Assembly: GCA_000613465.1 (NCBI GenBank)
Contig: BAJA01000019.1
Location: 34,451-98,450 of the forward strand
Source: Bacteroides nordii WAL 11050 = JCM 12987
Lineage (GTDB): Bacteria > Bacteroidota > Bacteroidia > Bacteroidales > Bacteroidaceae
Direction: 5' to 3'
Length of the DNA stretch: 64,000 nt
In this document: in pieces, positions 47,608-58,869 of the stretch
Numbering within the stretch: the stretch's first letter is position 1
Layout of the letters: each line of letters opens with the position of its first letter
Position numbers and translations under genes: made by a program
The notes under the pieces: model-generated
The model's database searches: none
Told to the model about the DNA's origin: nothing
The model's input: the letters and a program-made list of their open reading frames with translations, nothing else

Positions 47608-48800
47608 CTAATTGGAATGTTTAATATCGTCGAGTGTCAGCCCATAGCATTTACCGATGGCCGCCGCCACATTCTTGAGAGATCCTTCGGTCGATTCCGA
47701 GCCAAGCAGCCGCTGTTTGTCCCACAATCCGCTGCCGGCCGTGAGCTGTGCGATGAAATGTGTTGCTTCTTCGTAGGAAAGGTAGGGATTACCCGAGGCC
47801 TGCAAGGTGAATTGCAGTCCGTAAACGGCACCGCAGCCCTTGGAAAGAAACACCAAGGCATTGTTGATGTCTTCATCTAAGTTGACAAGGGTTATCTCGC
47901 CGACCAGCAGGCTCATAGCCCGCACGGCAGCCACTTTCGACAATTCGTCCCTAATAAGCAGCAACTGAGCTTGCACTTCCTCATAGCGAAACTCGGTGAG
48001 CGCCTGACGGCCGATTGCAAAGGCATTGTAGATCTTAATTCGGCTTTCGCGCAACACAGACAGGCCGCTTGTCTGTATGAAGGGCAGCCAATACTGATAA
48101 TAGCCATAGGCAAGGTCCCAGTGGTGTTCAAGTTCCGTATAGTTCCGTCCCGGGAGTAGTGTTGTGCTTTCATGTTCACGGCGTAGTCGGGTGTCGTTGT
48201 ATAGACTGTCGTTGAGATGCGTATTGAGGATCTTATCCAAATAGCCCCCCCCCATACGATGCCATTGAACAACTCTGCCACTATCACTCCTTTCTCGTTG
48301 GCGAAGGCAATGTTGACATCACCGATATTCGTGCCCACATATCCGCCTTGTCCGGGTTTTGCCTTGCGGTTGCGATAAGTTCCGGGACTCGGCTTAGACA
48401 GTCCACTCAACACGCCCGTTGTCTGAAAGATGTCTTCCACATCTTTCAGTATGCGTGCCCTGTCGGCCTTGTGCAGAGGAGACGACGCCAGCTCTTCCTT
48501 GGGCTTCAAGCCGAACTCTCCATTGCAGAAATAGTCCTGTACCTTGTCCATATTGGCCTGATACATTATCGAAGCGATTTTGAGATAACTGTTGTAAATA
48601 TAGTCAAGCGGATCGCGCAGAAGGCCGCATTCCAGATAGTCTATACTGCTGCTACCATTGCGTTTGAATTGATAGGTCGGATCAGGGATCTGCGGTTCGC
48701 GATAAGCAGACTCCACGGTCTCACCCCCCCATTGATCGCACGAAAGGAATGTCAATGGAGCCAAGAGCAACATGATGTAAATTGCAATGTTCTTTTTCAT
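47608..48800 (-). CDS. DUF4856 lipoprotein, with a break in a G9 run
   Basis: ATG 48800; lipobox TFLSCDQW. Frame 1 reaches KGVIVAELFNGIVWGG, then derails at nine C on the plus strand (48245-48253). With eight, it continues GYLDKILNTHLNDSLYNDT, YTELEHHWDLAYGYYQYWLP and on to 47608. The LEHHWDLAYGY motif matches DUF4856, a family seen with TonB-linked receptor genes in Bacteroidales. Function unknown; a metal- or heme-related role is only a guess. The homopolymer makes this site a candidate for slippage as well as for consensus error. Confidence 0.8.
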
Positions 48801-48815
48801 ATTTCTAATATTATA

Positions 48816-49441
48816 TTAAGGAAGAATGATGTAGCCACAGAACGGAGCCTTGATTTTGTCAAGGCCTTCTTCGTTCTGATGCTCGTTCACGCTCAGCGGC
48901 TTCACAATAGTGAACCCGTCTTCGGATATGGCAGAGATGGTGGCTTTTACAGACGATCCACGCGGCCCCACTCCGTTGACACAGAGATACATCGGGTAAC
49001 CCGATTTGGCCGCGAATGTGATGGTTTGCTCCTTACCGTTGGTCAGAAACAGATGTGCCGTCTCGTCGCATTATTGCTTGATACGATACGCAACTGCTTG
49101 TCGGGAGCGATGTAATGAATCGTATAGCGGGAAGAGATATCGTCCTCGCCTACAAGTTGCCCCAGAATATCCACTTCATTGAACGAGCAAGTAAGCGTTA
49201 CTTTATATTCCCTCACATTCTCGGTAATGTCCACTCCTGGATATACATAGTCCGAAACTGGTGCGTCGGGATCGCCCAATTGCACGATTTGGTCTTCATA
49301 GGAGACCTTCGGCTTTTCAATACCGGGAAATGGGAACAGCTTCTCATAGTCCTCATCGGCATAATCTTCACTGCTTCTCGAACAACCCAGCGTGAGCAGG
49401 GTCAGGCCTATCAAAGTGTATTTTGTCAAGTTTATCTTCAT
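48816..49441 (-). CDS. Unrecognised lipoprotein of the TonB operon, with a frame break
   Basis: ATG 49441 (MKINLTKYTLIGLTLLTLGCSRS), lipobox TLGCS. The first frame ends at 49043; the correct continuation uses another frame from about 49069 (DETAHLFLTNGKEQTITFAAKSGYPMYLCVNGVG) to TAA at 48816. One added base restores the frame. About 208 aa. It resembles the beta-sandwich lipoproteins found between DUF4302 and DUF4856 genes, but I cannot name the family. Confidence 0.7.
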
Positions 49442-49490
49442 TGTCTGTTGTCCTTGTTTCTATGATGTATTTTTTTTATGTTCTCACTTG

Positions 49491-50522
49491 TCATTCTACG
49501 GGCTCGTCCCATATTTCCGCTTCGAGTCCTGTGAACTCTCCTTCGGGATGCAGGTGCTTGCTCACTAAACGGATGCTACGCAGCAACGGGTCGTAGACCG
49601 ATACCAGTTCAGCCACAAATCGGTTGCCCTTACGCTGAAAGTCGAAAAACATGGTCTTACTGTCGTAGCGCAGACCAGCTCTGAATGTTATGCCGTGCTC
49701 TGTCCCGGCATATCCAGAGCCAAGGCCGGTCATCTCTTTGGCAGGGTAGCCCGGGATGGGATTCTTCTTTTGGGTGAAAAGGAAGAGATAGTATTTCTTT
49801 TCCTTGATTTCCTTGAGCAAAGCCTGATTGGTCTCCACATTGCGCTTGATGTAGATGTCGCTCCGGAAATAGGTGCGTCCGCCCCTATGTATAAGGAGCT
49901 GCGGATTGACCATCTGCTCAAAGAATGTGCGATTATCGTAAGCTTTCCGCACGAAGCCTGTTGTCTCCTCTGCGCTTCTCAGCTTGGTGAAGACTATGTA
50001 TTCGCGTGCCGGCTGCAGGTAAGTAGCCGTGCGAAACACCAAGTCTCCATCCTCATTCTTGCCCATATAAAGGAAATCTGAAGCTCCGGCAAAGCGGTCG
50101 TTCACGAGTCTGTGTATATAGTTATATGTAGAGAAACTCAATTGGGTGAAGCTGTTTCGGCCGATAAGGTATTCGCTCTTCACGGCCTCAGCCGCTGTTT
50201 GGTCGGTGAAATCTGCCCACATCTCTACGGTATTGTCAGCCGCAAACTTCATCGTGAAGCAGTCGCCGCCATAACCGTAGTGCCCCCTGAATCCATGTTG
50301 AGAGATCAGTTCCGACGGATTGGAGAACAACAGCGAGTCGGTTTTGGGAAAATAGAGTACCCGCCAGCCATAAGGCGCATTCACAAGTTCGGCTTTCAAG
50401 GCTGTAATACTCTCGCTGCTGCGTTGCGAAGGAGATTTATCGAACACATCGTCCTTGGAAGAACAAGCTGCCAACAACAAGGCCGCCAATACAAGACAGT
50501 ATTTCATATATCTGTTATTCAT
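49491..50522 (-). CDS. DUF4302 lipoprotein
   Basis: 343 aa, lipobox LLAACSSK. The DUF4302 pattern is seen at SESITALKAELVNAPYGWRVLYFPKTD, FTMKFAADNTVEMWADF and FLYMGKNEDGDLVF. DUF4302 proteins accompany SusC/SusD pairs and the zinc-metallohydrolase lipoproteins (as here, six bases downstream of that gene). Probably a surface lipoprotein that helps catch the substrate. Intact. Confidence 0.85.
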   Translation of the reverse strand: MNNRYMKYCLVLAALLLAACSSKDDVFDKSPSQRSSESITALKAELVNAPYGWRVLYFPKTDSLLFSNPSELISQHGFRGHYGYGGDCFTMKFAADNTVEMWADFTDQTAAEAVKSEYLIGRNSFTQLSFSTYNYIHRLVNDRFAGASDFLYMGKNEDGDLVFRTATYLQPAREYIVFTKLRSAEETTGFVRKAYDNRTFFEQMVNPQLLIHRGGRTYFRSDIYIKRNVETNQALLKEIKEKKYYLFLFTQKKNPIPGYPAKEMTGLGSGYAGTEHGITFRAGLRYDSKTMFFDFQRKGNRFVAELVSVYDPLLRSIRLVSKHLHPEGEFTGLEAEIWDEPVE

Positions 50523-50528
50523 TTTTTC

Positions 50529-51500
50529 TTAATGTTGTTTTATATAGGCATTGATTCTGCGAACACTGATCACTTGCATCTGCTTGAGATTGATATGCCA
50601 GCTTTTCTGCACATATTCATTGACGAAGGCTTGTTTTTCCGTAAATTCCTTATAAGCCTGTTCTGCCTCTTTGGCATAACGCGCATTCACTTCCGGGTCG
50701 ACATCCGTATCAGGCGTCTTTGCCGTAACGGTAGCGTCATACACCTCTTTAGGCGTACTGGTGAGCGTGGCGCTGATGATTTCAGCAAAGTCGTCTTCAG
50801 CCGAAAGGAACGAGAGCATTGTATAGAATCCTCGCTTATTGGCATAAGCATCCAGTCCGAACTTCTCTTTTCCAGTAGAGGCATAGCCCAACTGGGCTGC
50901 TATCAACTCGGTAGAACCCGTATAACGATGCCCGCTGATGGTGAAAAATTTATCACGGTCGTAAGCGATGAGCTGCATAAGACGCTTGGCCAGTTGATGG
51001 TGTACGCTGCGCATGAGTACGAACATCTTGTCGGCATCGCCCGGATTGAAGTCGTTCACATTGTACAGGCACATCTCCGCTGCCGTGAGCTGCGGATTAT
51101 TGAGGCGCTCCACCCCGTTCTCATCGGGATTTCCACCGCCATAGAGATACAGCTTGATGGGCAGACGACCGAGCAGGAAGTCTGCTCCTCCCACTTCTTT
51201 CAGTCGATAGGTCTCTAAACCTAATTCTCTCACAGCCTCGAGTATCGCACGCACATTCTCTAATTTGGGTGGATAAATGAATGTACCCGTAGAGCCGGTA
51301 TTCTTTTCCCAGCGATAGATTACCTCAATGCCGTAGGGTTTGGTGATATTGTCGAGTATCCAATTATCCAGCTGCGTGGTTTCTATCTGCTGCTTACCGT
51401 CGTCAATCACGCTTCTGTCGCTCAGTTTCTCTTCGTCGCATCCTGTGAGAGTGAGTGCCGTGAGGAGCAGAAGAGTTGTCTTTCTTATCTTTATTTTCAT
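50529..51500 (-). CDS. Substrate-import-associated zinc metallohydrolase-like lipoprotein with lost HExxH
   Basis: 323 aa, lipobox LTLTGCDE. Family features: YGIEVIYRWEKN near residue 57, PPKLENVRAILEAV, and the region where the family has a metal-binding helix (usually HHEFAHILHQ). Here it reads VHHQLAKRLMQLI: the catalytic Glu is Gln and the second His is Lys. Metal binding and hydrolysis are therefore unlikely; the protein may keep a binding role. Assignment is from the conserved order with SusC/SusD and DUF4302 and from overall similarity. Confidence 0.8.
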   Translation of the reverse strand: MKIKIRKTTLLLLTALTLTGCDEEKLSDRSVIDDGKQQIETTQLDNWILDNITKPYGIEVIYRWEKNTGSTGTFIYPPKLENVRAILEAVRELGLETYRLKEVGGADFLLGRLPIKLYLYGGGNPDENGVERLNNPQLTAAEMCLYNVNDFNPGDADKMFVLMRSVHHQLAKRLMQLIAYDRDKFFTISGHRYTGSTELIAAQLGYASTGKEKFGLDAYANKRGFYTMLSFLSAEDDFAEIISATLTSTPKEVYDATVTAKTPDTDVDPEVNARYAKEAEQAYKEFTEKQAFVNEYVQKSWHINLKQMQVISVRRINAYIKQH

Positions 51501-51534
51501 TGTCTTACTTTATCTGTTTGGATGTTGATAGGAT

Positions 51535-53063
51535 TTATCGGATTGGTTCCTGGCGCTCGCGCGGATTGGCGGCAAGACCTCTTTGAATGGCTTCGGTTGG
51601 TATCTGGAGCACTTTTCTGGGGTCTTCTTTTTCCAGCGGGAAGTAGTAGGAACTCTTCGACGAGCGTTTTACGGCCAAATGGAAACGCCGTATGTCGAAC
51701 CAGCGCAGACCCTCCTGATAGAATTCTTTCTGCCGGAAATCAAGGAAGAGTTTCACCATGGCCAGCTGTTTTAGTGTCAACCCGTAGAAAGGAGTATAGA
51801 TATTATAATTGTCGCTGTTTGTAGATGTATACACGGCACGGTCTACGGAGGGCATAAACCCGAACTTTCCCTGCATATATTGCAGTAAATCGTCGATGGC
51901 ATGGCTGTAATTCTTCAACATGGCATAGGCTTCCATCCGGTTTAAGAGCACCTCGTCGACGGTGAAGAGCACATTCGTTACATAAAGTCCACGGGGCTTT
52001 GTGCCGATGCTTTCGGAGGTAGAAAGCTCGTCGAACTTGGCCAAATAGCGACCGGTAGTAACAGGAGCGGTTGACGAAGTGAAGATATAGGTACCTATGA
52101 AGTTCATCTTTGCATAATCTCCCCCGCCCTCAATGCCCTTTTGAGCAAAAATCTTGTCTACCGTATTGAATGTGGAACCATATTTCTCGCTGGGCGTAGT
52201 ACGTGCCAGACGCGACTCTGTAGTGGTCAGCAACAAGTTCGCCGGCTCGCTCGCAGCGGCATATCTGCGATAGAGACTTCTGTGGTTGAACTCGAATACG
52301 TCGGCATATTGCCGCCAAGGGCGGAGCTGTGTCTTGGGATCTCCGCCAAGAACATAGTCCGCATATGCAATGACCTCTTTCCATTCTCCCTTCATCAGGT
52401 AGAAGCGAGAGGCAAAGGCATAGGCTGCTTTCTTATTGAAATGAAACTTAGGATGCTTATAATAGATGTCTGAAACTAAGGATATGCCCAATTTCAAATC
52501 CTTTTCGATTTGGGCATAGACTTCGTTCACCGTACCTCGCTGATAGTCTACCAAAGCATTTTTCTCAGGTTTCGTAATATAAGGAATGCCCGGATTGGTC
52601 GTTTTTCCCCCATAAGGTTCCGACCAGATGTTGACCAACATAAAGTGCAGGTAAGCTCGCAACAGGAAGGCCTCTCCATACAAGGCCTTTACACGTTCGC
52701 TCTTGGGATAGCGACTCAGTAGTTCCAAAGCCTTATTGGCCTGTGCGATGCCCTTATAGCAGGCATTCCAATAGTTCAAAGGCGTATCGAGGTCTTCCTG
52801 ATCGTAGTCCTCCCAAAAGAACATGGACTCATTCAGCCGCGAATGTACACCGTTGACACGCTCTTCCACATTATCGGTGCGAGGCTCCAGAAAGGGGATA
52901 TAGCTTGCCTCGGGATAAGCTCCTGTAAGCAGTTCCGCAATCTTTTCCTCGGAGTCAATATCAACATTCAGTCTGAATCGGGACTTTTATCCAGGAAGTT
53001 GTTACAGCCGACGAATAGCCAAGCTGCTGTCGCAAATAGCAACAATGATATATTTCTTTTCAT
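51535..53063 (-). CDS. SusD/RagB-family lipoprotein 2, with a frame break
   Basis: ATG 53063 (MKRNISLLLFATAAWLFVGC) is followed by NNFLDKSPDS, the normal SusD start. One base is missing near 52975, after which the frame reads RLNVDIDSEEKIAELLTGAYPEA and then the long open frame from 52869 (NYWNACYKGIAQANKALELL, LRAYLHFMLVNIWSEPYGG) to 51535. It partners the SusC at 53075-56446. The two stop/start sites are 12 bases apart. Confidence 0.87.
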
Positions 53064-53074
53064 ATTTCTTCTTG

Positions 53075-56000
53075 TTAAAAACCTATGTTCAATGTTACAG
53101 TATACTGTTTAGGCGTAGGAAGCGACACCCCACCCGACTTATAATACTCCGGATCCTGTCCTTTGAGCTTCTTATCTGAATAGATCAGGAACGGATTGGT
53201 GATATTCAGGCGTAGGTTTGCTGCGTGCAGCCTCACCTTTTTCAGAAATTTATCAGGCATGTTATATCCCAACGAGATATTCTTCATCCGCACAAAACTT
53301 CCGTCGGCCACCATCTGCTGCGAGTAATTATATGTGTTATAGGCACGCTCGATATTCTCCTTACCTACTTTTGCAATCAGTTCCTGAGAAGGAAGCGCGG
53401 GAACATCGGTCTTGAACTCATCGCCCGGATTGAGCCAACGGTTGTAATAAGATTTGGAGAAGACATTCAAGTCGCCGAACTCGGGGTCGAATGTAGGGTT
53501 CAGACGAATCTTATTGCCTGCCTGCATCGTTATGAAGAACGAGAATTCCCAATCTTTATATTTAAATGTGTTGGACAAGCCACCTATCACTTGCGGCTCT
53601 ATCGGTCCGTGATACAGCAGATATGACTTGGCATACTGCGTATCGAGGAAGTCAGCTCCAGCAATATTTGAGTATTCTCCTTGGCTGGATGGATAAAGCC
53701 CGAAGTCGAATGTGGGCAGTCCGTTGTTGTTCAGACCTTGGAAATTAAACGAGAAGAGCGAACCTCTCGGATAGCCCACGATGTTTCCACGACCTCTTCC
53801 CGCCACCATATCAAAAGCATTCGGCGTGTTCTGCAGGCGCGTAATCTTTTGATCCATTGCACTCAATGTGAGGCTAGTACTCCAACTGAAGCCGTCCGTT
53901 ACGATATTTTTGGTATGTAGCCCCAACTCTACGCCTCGCGTGCGCATGTCGCCGAAGTTGGCATATTTATAATATTGACCGCCCACGCCAGAGGTGCGCA
54001 CAAGGTCTATCAGGTCGAAAGTGTTACGCTGATACACATCCAATGTCGTGCTGATGCGGTTATTGAACAGTCCCAGTTCCGCACCGATATTCAGCTCATA
54101 CATTTTTTCCCATGTCAGGTCTCTGTTTTCCAAATGCAGGATATTGAATTTATTCTCCCTATCGTTGAAGTTATGGCGATTCACAATGCCGCTTTTGTAA
54201 ATGGAATTAGCATTGATGGCCTCTTCGTTCATTTTGGCCGTGAGGCCGTAACTGACGCGCAAAGCCAGTCTGGAAATCGTCTTATTGTCTTTCATAAAGG
54301 CCTCCTGGTCGATGTTCCATTTGGCTCCCACATTCCATGTGGCAACCACAACGCACGCGCTCCTTTGCCAGAAGTATTGGAGCCTTCGCTGTTGAACACC
54401 ATATTGAAGACATATTTACCCGCATAGCCGTAGGTTCCATTAAACGAGAAAGTAACCCCCCGGTCGTTTCTCTTGTGCAGATTGAAATAATCGTTACCCT
54501 CGCCTATCAGTTTGCTGAATATCAATGGATTGGTGTAGACTTGATTTCCCCTGTCGTACTGAATGCCATAACCTTGGAAAGGATTGACCGTGCGCACAGC
54601 CGATCGTACCTCGGTAAAGGCAAAAGCCTTTAAATCATGCTCGCCCATACGCTTATCGAAATCAAGGGCGATGCGAGCCAAGACGCTTTTCAGCGAGGCT
54701 TCCGTCTTGTTTAGTATACCTCCATGGGTCAGCCCGACCTTGGGTTGGAGCTGCGGATTGTCTTTATCGTGCACCAGATAGATGTTCTGCTGAGCGACAA
54801 ACGGATTTTCATTGGCTCTGAAAGCCTGTACTATATTCGAGGCTTCATGTACTTCGTGGGTCGTACTGGTATATGCTTGTCGCGTAGACAGCAGGGTTTT
54901 GATAGCGATGTCGTCGTTCAGCCTATAAGTAGCTTCACCCTGTATCTTGAAATCCAGCACATCTATGTTCATCTTGTTATTGGCATATTCGTTGAAGATG
55001 TTGAATGGCGCCCAGTTATTGCGGTAGTACTCAAGACTCCCGTCTTCATTATAGGGGCGCAGAGTGCGACTCGTTCCGAGAGCATACGTGAATGGATTGA
55101 TGTCGAAATCGCGCTCAAATACTCCAAGCGTATTGTTCTTGCGCTGCGGCATCGTGCCCGGCGCCTTCTGCGAACGGATGTTACCCTGTGCCGTGAGCAT
55201 AGCCGTGAGCTTATCGTTTATATAAAAGGTATTCTTCACATTGGTCGTAAGTCGGCGCACCTTGTCGGTAACGGTCCATCCCGCATCGTGATAGAAACCT
55301 ATCGACGCATAGGTAGCCGTGTTCTTGCCACCGCCCGAAAGCGTTATCACATGATTAGTGATGGGCTTCATCGTAAAGAGAAGATCAAACCAGTCGGTGT
55401 TGGCATATTCGTGTTTACGCAGGAAATCCATCCTTGCCTCGGGCGTATTGGGTAGGTAATAGGTGCCCGTTGCCGGATTGACGGTACTCACTCCCTTATA
55501 TAATTGATAATAGATTCCGCTGCGTCTTCCGTAAAGTGAATTGCTGATACCGAAATAGCCCTTGTCGTTCATCTCCTGATAGAGCGACATCGTTTCCTGC
55601 GAATTGAGCAAGTCGAATTCGCTATAACGAGGTTTCAGGCGCACGGTATTCTCCGTGGAGTAAGTTACCCGCAGGGGAGATTCCCTCCTACCCGACTTGG
55701 TGGTAATCACAATCACGCCGTTCAAAGCCCGAGCACCGTACACCGATGTGGCCGAAGCATCTTTCAACACCTGTATGTCCTGTATGTCGGCCGGGTTAAG
55801 TCCCGATACGGCCGAGCTGATGAGTGTCACGGCATCGCCCGATGCCAGTTGGTCGAGACTGAGGTGTACAAGGTCTTCATACACCGCACCGTCGATAACC
55901 CACAGCGGCTGCACATTGCCGATGATAGAGGCGCCACCCCGGATATTGATACGAGGCGCCGATCCGAATGTACCCGATATGTTCTGTATCGACAGGCCGG

Positions 56001-56446
56001 GCACGCGTCCTTCGAGCATTCGTGATACATCGGCGACACCCTCAAGCTTGATGTCATCCATCTTTACCGATGTGGCAGCGCCGGTGTATACCCGGTTACG
56101 GATGTTCTGATAGCCTGTTACCACGACTTCGTCTATTTGCCGACTGTCGTCTTTCAGCACGATATTCAATGGCTGCCCACCGACTTTCACCCGTTGTGTG
56201 AGCATGCCGATGTAACTTACCTGTAATGTCTGTCCCGGCACAGCTTGATGGTGAAGTTTCCGTTTACATCAGACACGGCCTTTGCTTGGTTCCCAACACC
56301 TGCACATGCACTCCGATGAGTGTTTCGCCCTGCTCGTTCCTCACCGTTCCCGTAACGGTTCCGGCTGTTTGCGCCACCGCGGTGAGAAGCGTGAACAACA
56401 ACAAGACGGTTGTCAATGCTTTCTTTATGTTTATAAGTCTATACAT
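53075..56446 (-). CDS. SusC/RagA TonB-dependent transporter 2, with three frame breaks
   Basis: Four segments make one protein: 56264-56446 (signal peptide; TGTVRNEQGETLIGVHVQVLGTKQ), a short piece AVSDVNGNFTIKL, 54292-56241 (LQVSYIGMLTQ, EVVVTGYQNIRNRVYTGAA, plug domain) and 53075-54349 (barrel; last strand YTVTLNIGF). The breaks near 56281, 56242 and 54340 each lack one base. No STN domain is present, so unlike the first SusC it does not signal to FecR. It should import the ligand delivered by its SusD. Three breaks in one gene are unusual even for this window. Confidence 0.88.
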
Positions 56447-56501
56447 TCTTTTTTTACAATGATGATTCTACTTGCTTTATTGACTATAATCTGCCTTTGC
56501 T

Positions 56502-58757
56502 TTACAGATGCAGCTGGACGCCCCCGTAGATGCCAAAAGGATGGCCGGCCCTCAATCCGGCGGGATGGCGTGATACCAAATATTTCTTATTGGCCAAGTT
56601 GATGGCATTCAGTGTGATGGTGATATTCTTATTGATATGCCCTTTTAGCGAAGCGTCCAAAATCAGATGGGCGGGAATCTTCTCACGCTCGGCAATCTTT
56701 CCATGCCCCGGCGTGGTGCGCATATCACCATTATAGCGTGCTCCGAAGTTTGCTTCCACCCATTTATGCTCGATGCCTATCTGAGCATTGAAAGCGTGCT
56801 TATATATATAAGGTATCTCGTCGCCATAAACCACATTTCCCCAAGCCGAACTTATGAAATCGTTCTTCATCTCGGTATTGGTGTATGTGTAGGAAAGCTG
56901 AATGGGCAGCTGGACGGCGAAATGCCTGGGTAGCGGCAGATAATGGAACATTAGTTCCAAGCCGTTTACCATAGCCTTACCTACATTGAACTGGTCGAGC
57001 GTGCCTTGTCCGCCCTGTGCGGCCAAGTCGCTTCCCAGCATATTGGAATAGTTATTGTTAAAGACGATGGCCTCGAACTTCATCTTTTGCGTCGTCAGGC
57101 GCAGTCCGGCTTCCACATTCACACTGCTTTCAGGTTTTTGGTTGAGCACGGCGCTGGGCGGTGCGAACCCTTTGTGAATTCCTCCGAAAGCCGAAAGGAC
57201 AGACAGTACCTTCACATTGAATCCTAATCCCGGCAACAAAGCATGTGCGTGGTTGGGTGTCTCAATGCGCACCTTGCCCGTACGACGCGGATCGGCCTTG
57301 GTATAATTGCGATTCAGCAGTTCCACATCCTCATAGCGCATACCGACTGTGAGCGTGAGAATGCCTTTCGACCATTTTCCCAGCCAATAGCCCGACCAGG
57401 CATGAGCCGTGGTAATGCGGTTGGCATTGTCGCCCGGCTGTCCCGCCAAGAAAAGACTCATACGCCCGCCTTGTATCGCATAAGCATCGTCTTGCTGGAA
57501 TCGGTCCTCACTGTCGGCATGATAGCGCACGCCCAGCTCCGCGGTGAGATAGCCACCGCCCAGCATCATACGATACTCACCCTTCGACTGTATGCCTCGC
57601 GAGCGGTACACACGATGATTGGCGCGCAGCATCAGCGCCTCGCCGATGTAGTCTTTCTTGCCCGTAACAATATCGAAATAGTCTCGATTGGTCTCCGGAT
57701 CAGCCAGCACGGCATCGATCGAACGGCGTTCGGCCTTGGTAATGCCTGCCCTCACCTCGTTCAGTTTATACCAGTTGCGGAAGAAATAGTTATAATATAA
57801 GTTTGTGGTTATCTTAAATTTGCTGCCAGCCTTTATCAGATAGGTAGCCACCCATTGGGTATGACGGGTCTTTAAATTATCTTTCTGCGCACCAGCATAG
57901 CGGAAGTAGGGACGCATGGCGAAATCGCTTTCCGATAATCCCAGATAAGTCTCGTCAGAAGTCTCATTCGCAAACCCAAACTTCAGTTCGAACAAATGGT
58001 TGAGTCCTTCATCCCTATTGGTCTGTGCCGAGAACTTTGTTATCAGGTCGTTGCGCTTGAATCCCGTGCGCTCGTTCGGCTCATCCTTGCGGAAACCATC
58101 CGACTGATAGCGCAGATATTCCACCAGAAAGCCCGTATATTTAAAGCGGTTGCCTATGCTTGCATACGACTTGAGCGTGTTGTAGCTGCCGTAAGAGGTG
58201 TTCAACTTGGCGGTGAATCTCGAGGGAATGGGCGTCGACACCATATTAATAGCGCCACCGGTGGTAAACGGACCGTATTGCACCTGACTGCTCCCCTTCA
58301 GCACCTCGATGGCATACATGCGCCCGGCATTGGGGAAATAATAGGCCGCGGGAGCGGCATAAGGCGCCGGAGCAGCCAACACTCCGTCCTCCATGAGTGA
58401 GATACGCTCGCTTCGCTCGGCTTTCGTACCACGCAGGCTGATGTTCGGCCGCAATCCGAAACCGTCTTCTTCATACACGTTCACTCCCGGCACGCTCTTG
58501 AGCATACGGTTGATGTCGGTATAACCAAACTTTCCTAGTTCCTCCGGAGAGATATAATAAGCCGCCCCCGTACGGTTGCGGACCTCAAACTTGCTACCCA
58601 ACATCTGATTGGATCGCACCACCACCTCTGTCAACCTGTACACCGAATCGGTCATCGCACTTCTTCTCTCTGTTTTTGTGCTTTGTTGCGTCTGGGCACA
58701 CACGCCTAAGGGTGTCAGTGCGAGAAGCAGAAGCAGCATTCTTCTTATATAATGCAT
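56502..58757 (-). CDS. FecA-like TonB-dependent outer-membrane receptor
   Basis: About 751 aa from ATG 58757 (MHYIRRMLLLLLALTPLGVCAQ); the longer frame from 58805 adds 16 residues without signal character. TonB box region SVYRLTEVVVRS; plug domain GVNVYEEDGFGLRPNISLRGTKAERSERISLMEDGVLAAPAPY and EVLKGSSQVQYGPFTTGGAINMV, which resemble ferric-dicitrate (FecA) receptors. C-terminal strand AGHPFGIYGGVQLHL. A ferric chelate is a plausible ligand, not proven. First gene of the long minus-strand operon down to ~45.1 kb; intact. Confidence 0.88.
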   Translation of the reverse strand: MHYIRRMLLLLLALTPLGVCAQTQQSTKTERRSAMTDSVYRLTEVVVRSNQMLGSKFEVRNRTGAAYYISPEELGKFGYTDINRMLKSVPGVNVYEEDGFGLRPNISLRGTKAERSERISLMEDGVLAAPAPYAAPAAYYFPNAGRMYAIEVLKGSSQVQYGPFTTGGAINMVSTPIPSRFTAKLNTSYGSYNTLKSYASIGNRFKYTGFLVEYLRYQSDGFRKDEPNERTGFKRNDLITKFSAQTNRDEGLNHLFELKFGFANETSDETYLGLSESDFAMRPYFRYAGAQKDNLKTRHTQWVATYLIKAGSKFKITTNLYYNYFFRNWYKLNEVRAGITKAERRSIDAVLADPETNRDYFDIVTGKKDYIGEALMLRANHRVYRSRGIQSKGEYRMMLGGGYLTAELGVRYHADSEDRFQQDDAYAIQGGRMSLFLAGQPGDNANRITTAHAWSGYWLGKWSKGILTLTVGMRYEDVELLNRNYTKADPRRTGKVRIETPNHAHALLPGLGFNVKVLSVLSAFGGIHKGFAPPSAVLNQKPESSVNVEAGLRLTTQKMKFEAIVFNNNYSNMLGSDLAAQGGQGTLDQFNVGKAMVNGLELMFHYLPLPRHFAVQLPIQLSYTYTNTEMKNDFISSAWGNVVYGDEIPYIYKHAFNAQIGIEHKWVEANFGARYNGDMRTTPGHGKIAEREKIPAHLILDASLKGHINKNITITLNAINLANKKYLVSRHPAGLRAGHPFGIYGGVQLHL

Positions 58758-58813
58758 AGTAAATTTATTAGACCTATGATGCTTTCTCATCACTGAGAAC
58801 TCCAAGCCTCAAC

Positions 58814-58840
58814 GATGGCACCCAAATATTGTTTGCCATC
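58814..58840 (-). promoter_or_regulatory. Leader hairpin upstream of the FecA-like gene
   Basis: GATGGCA (58814-58820) and TGCCATC (58834-58840), 13-base loop, lying in the 5' leader of the receptor gene. Could affect translation or mRNA stability. Confidence 0.4.
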
Positions 58841-58869
58841 AAGCAGATAAGTCGATTTTAAATCATTTG

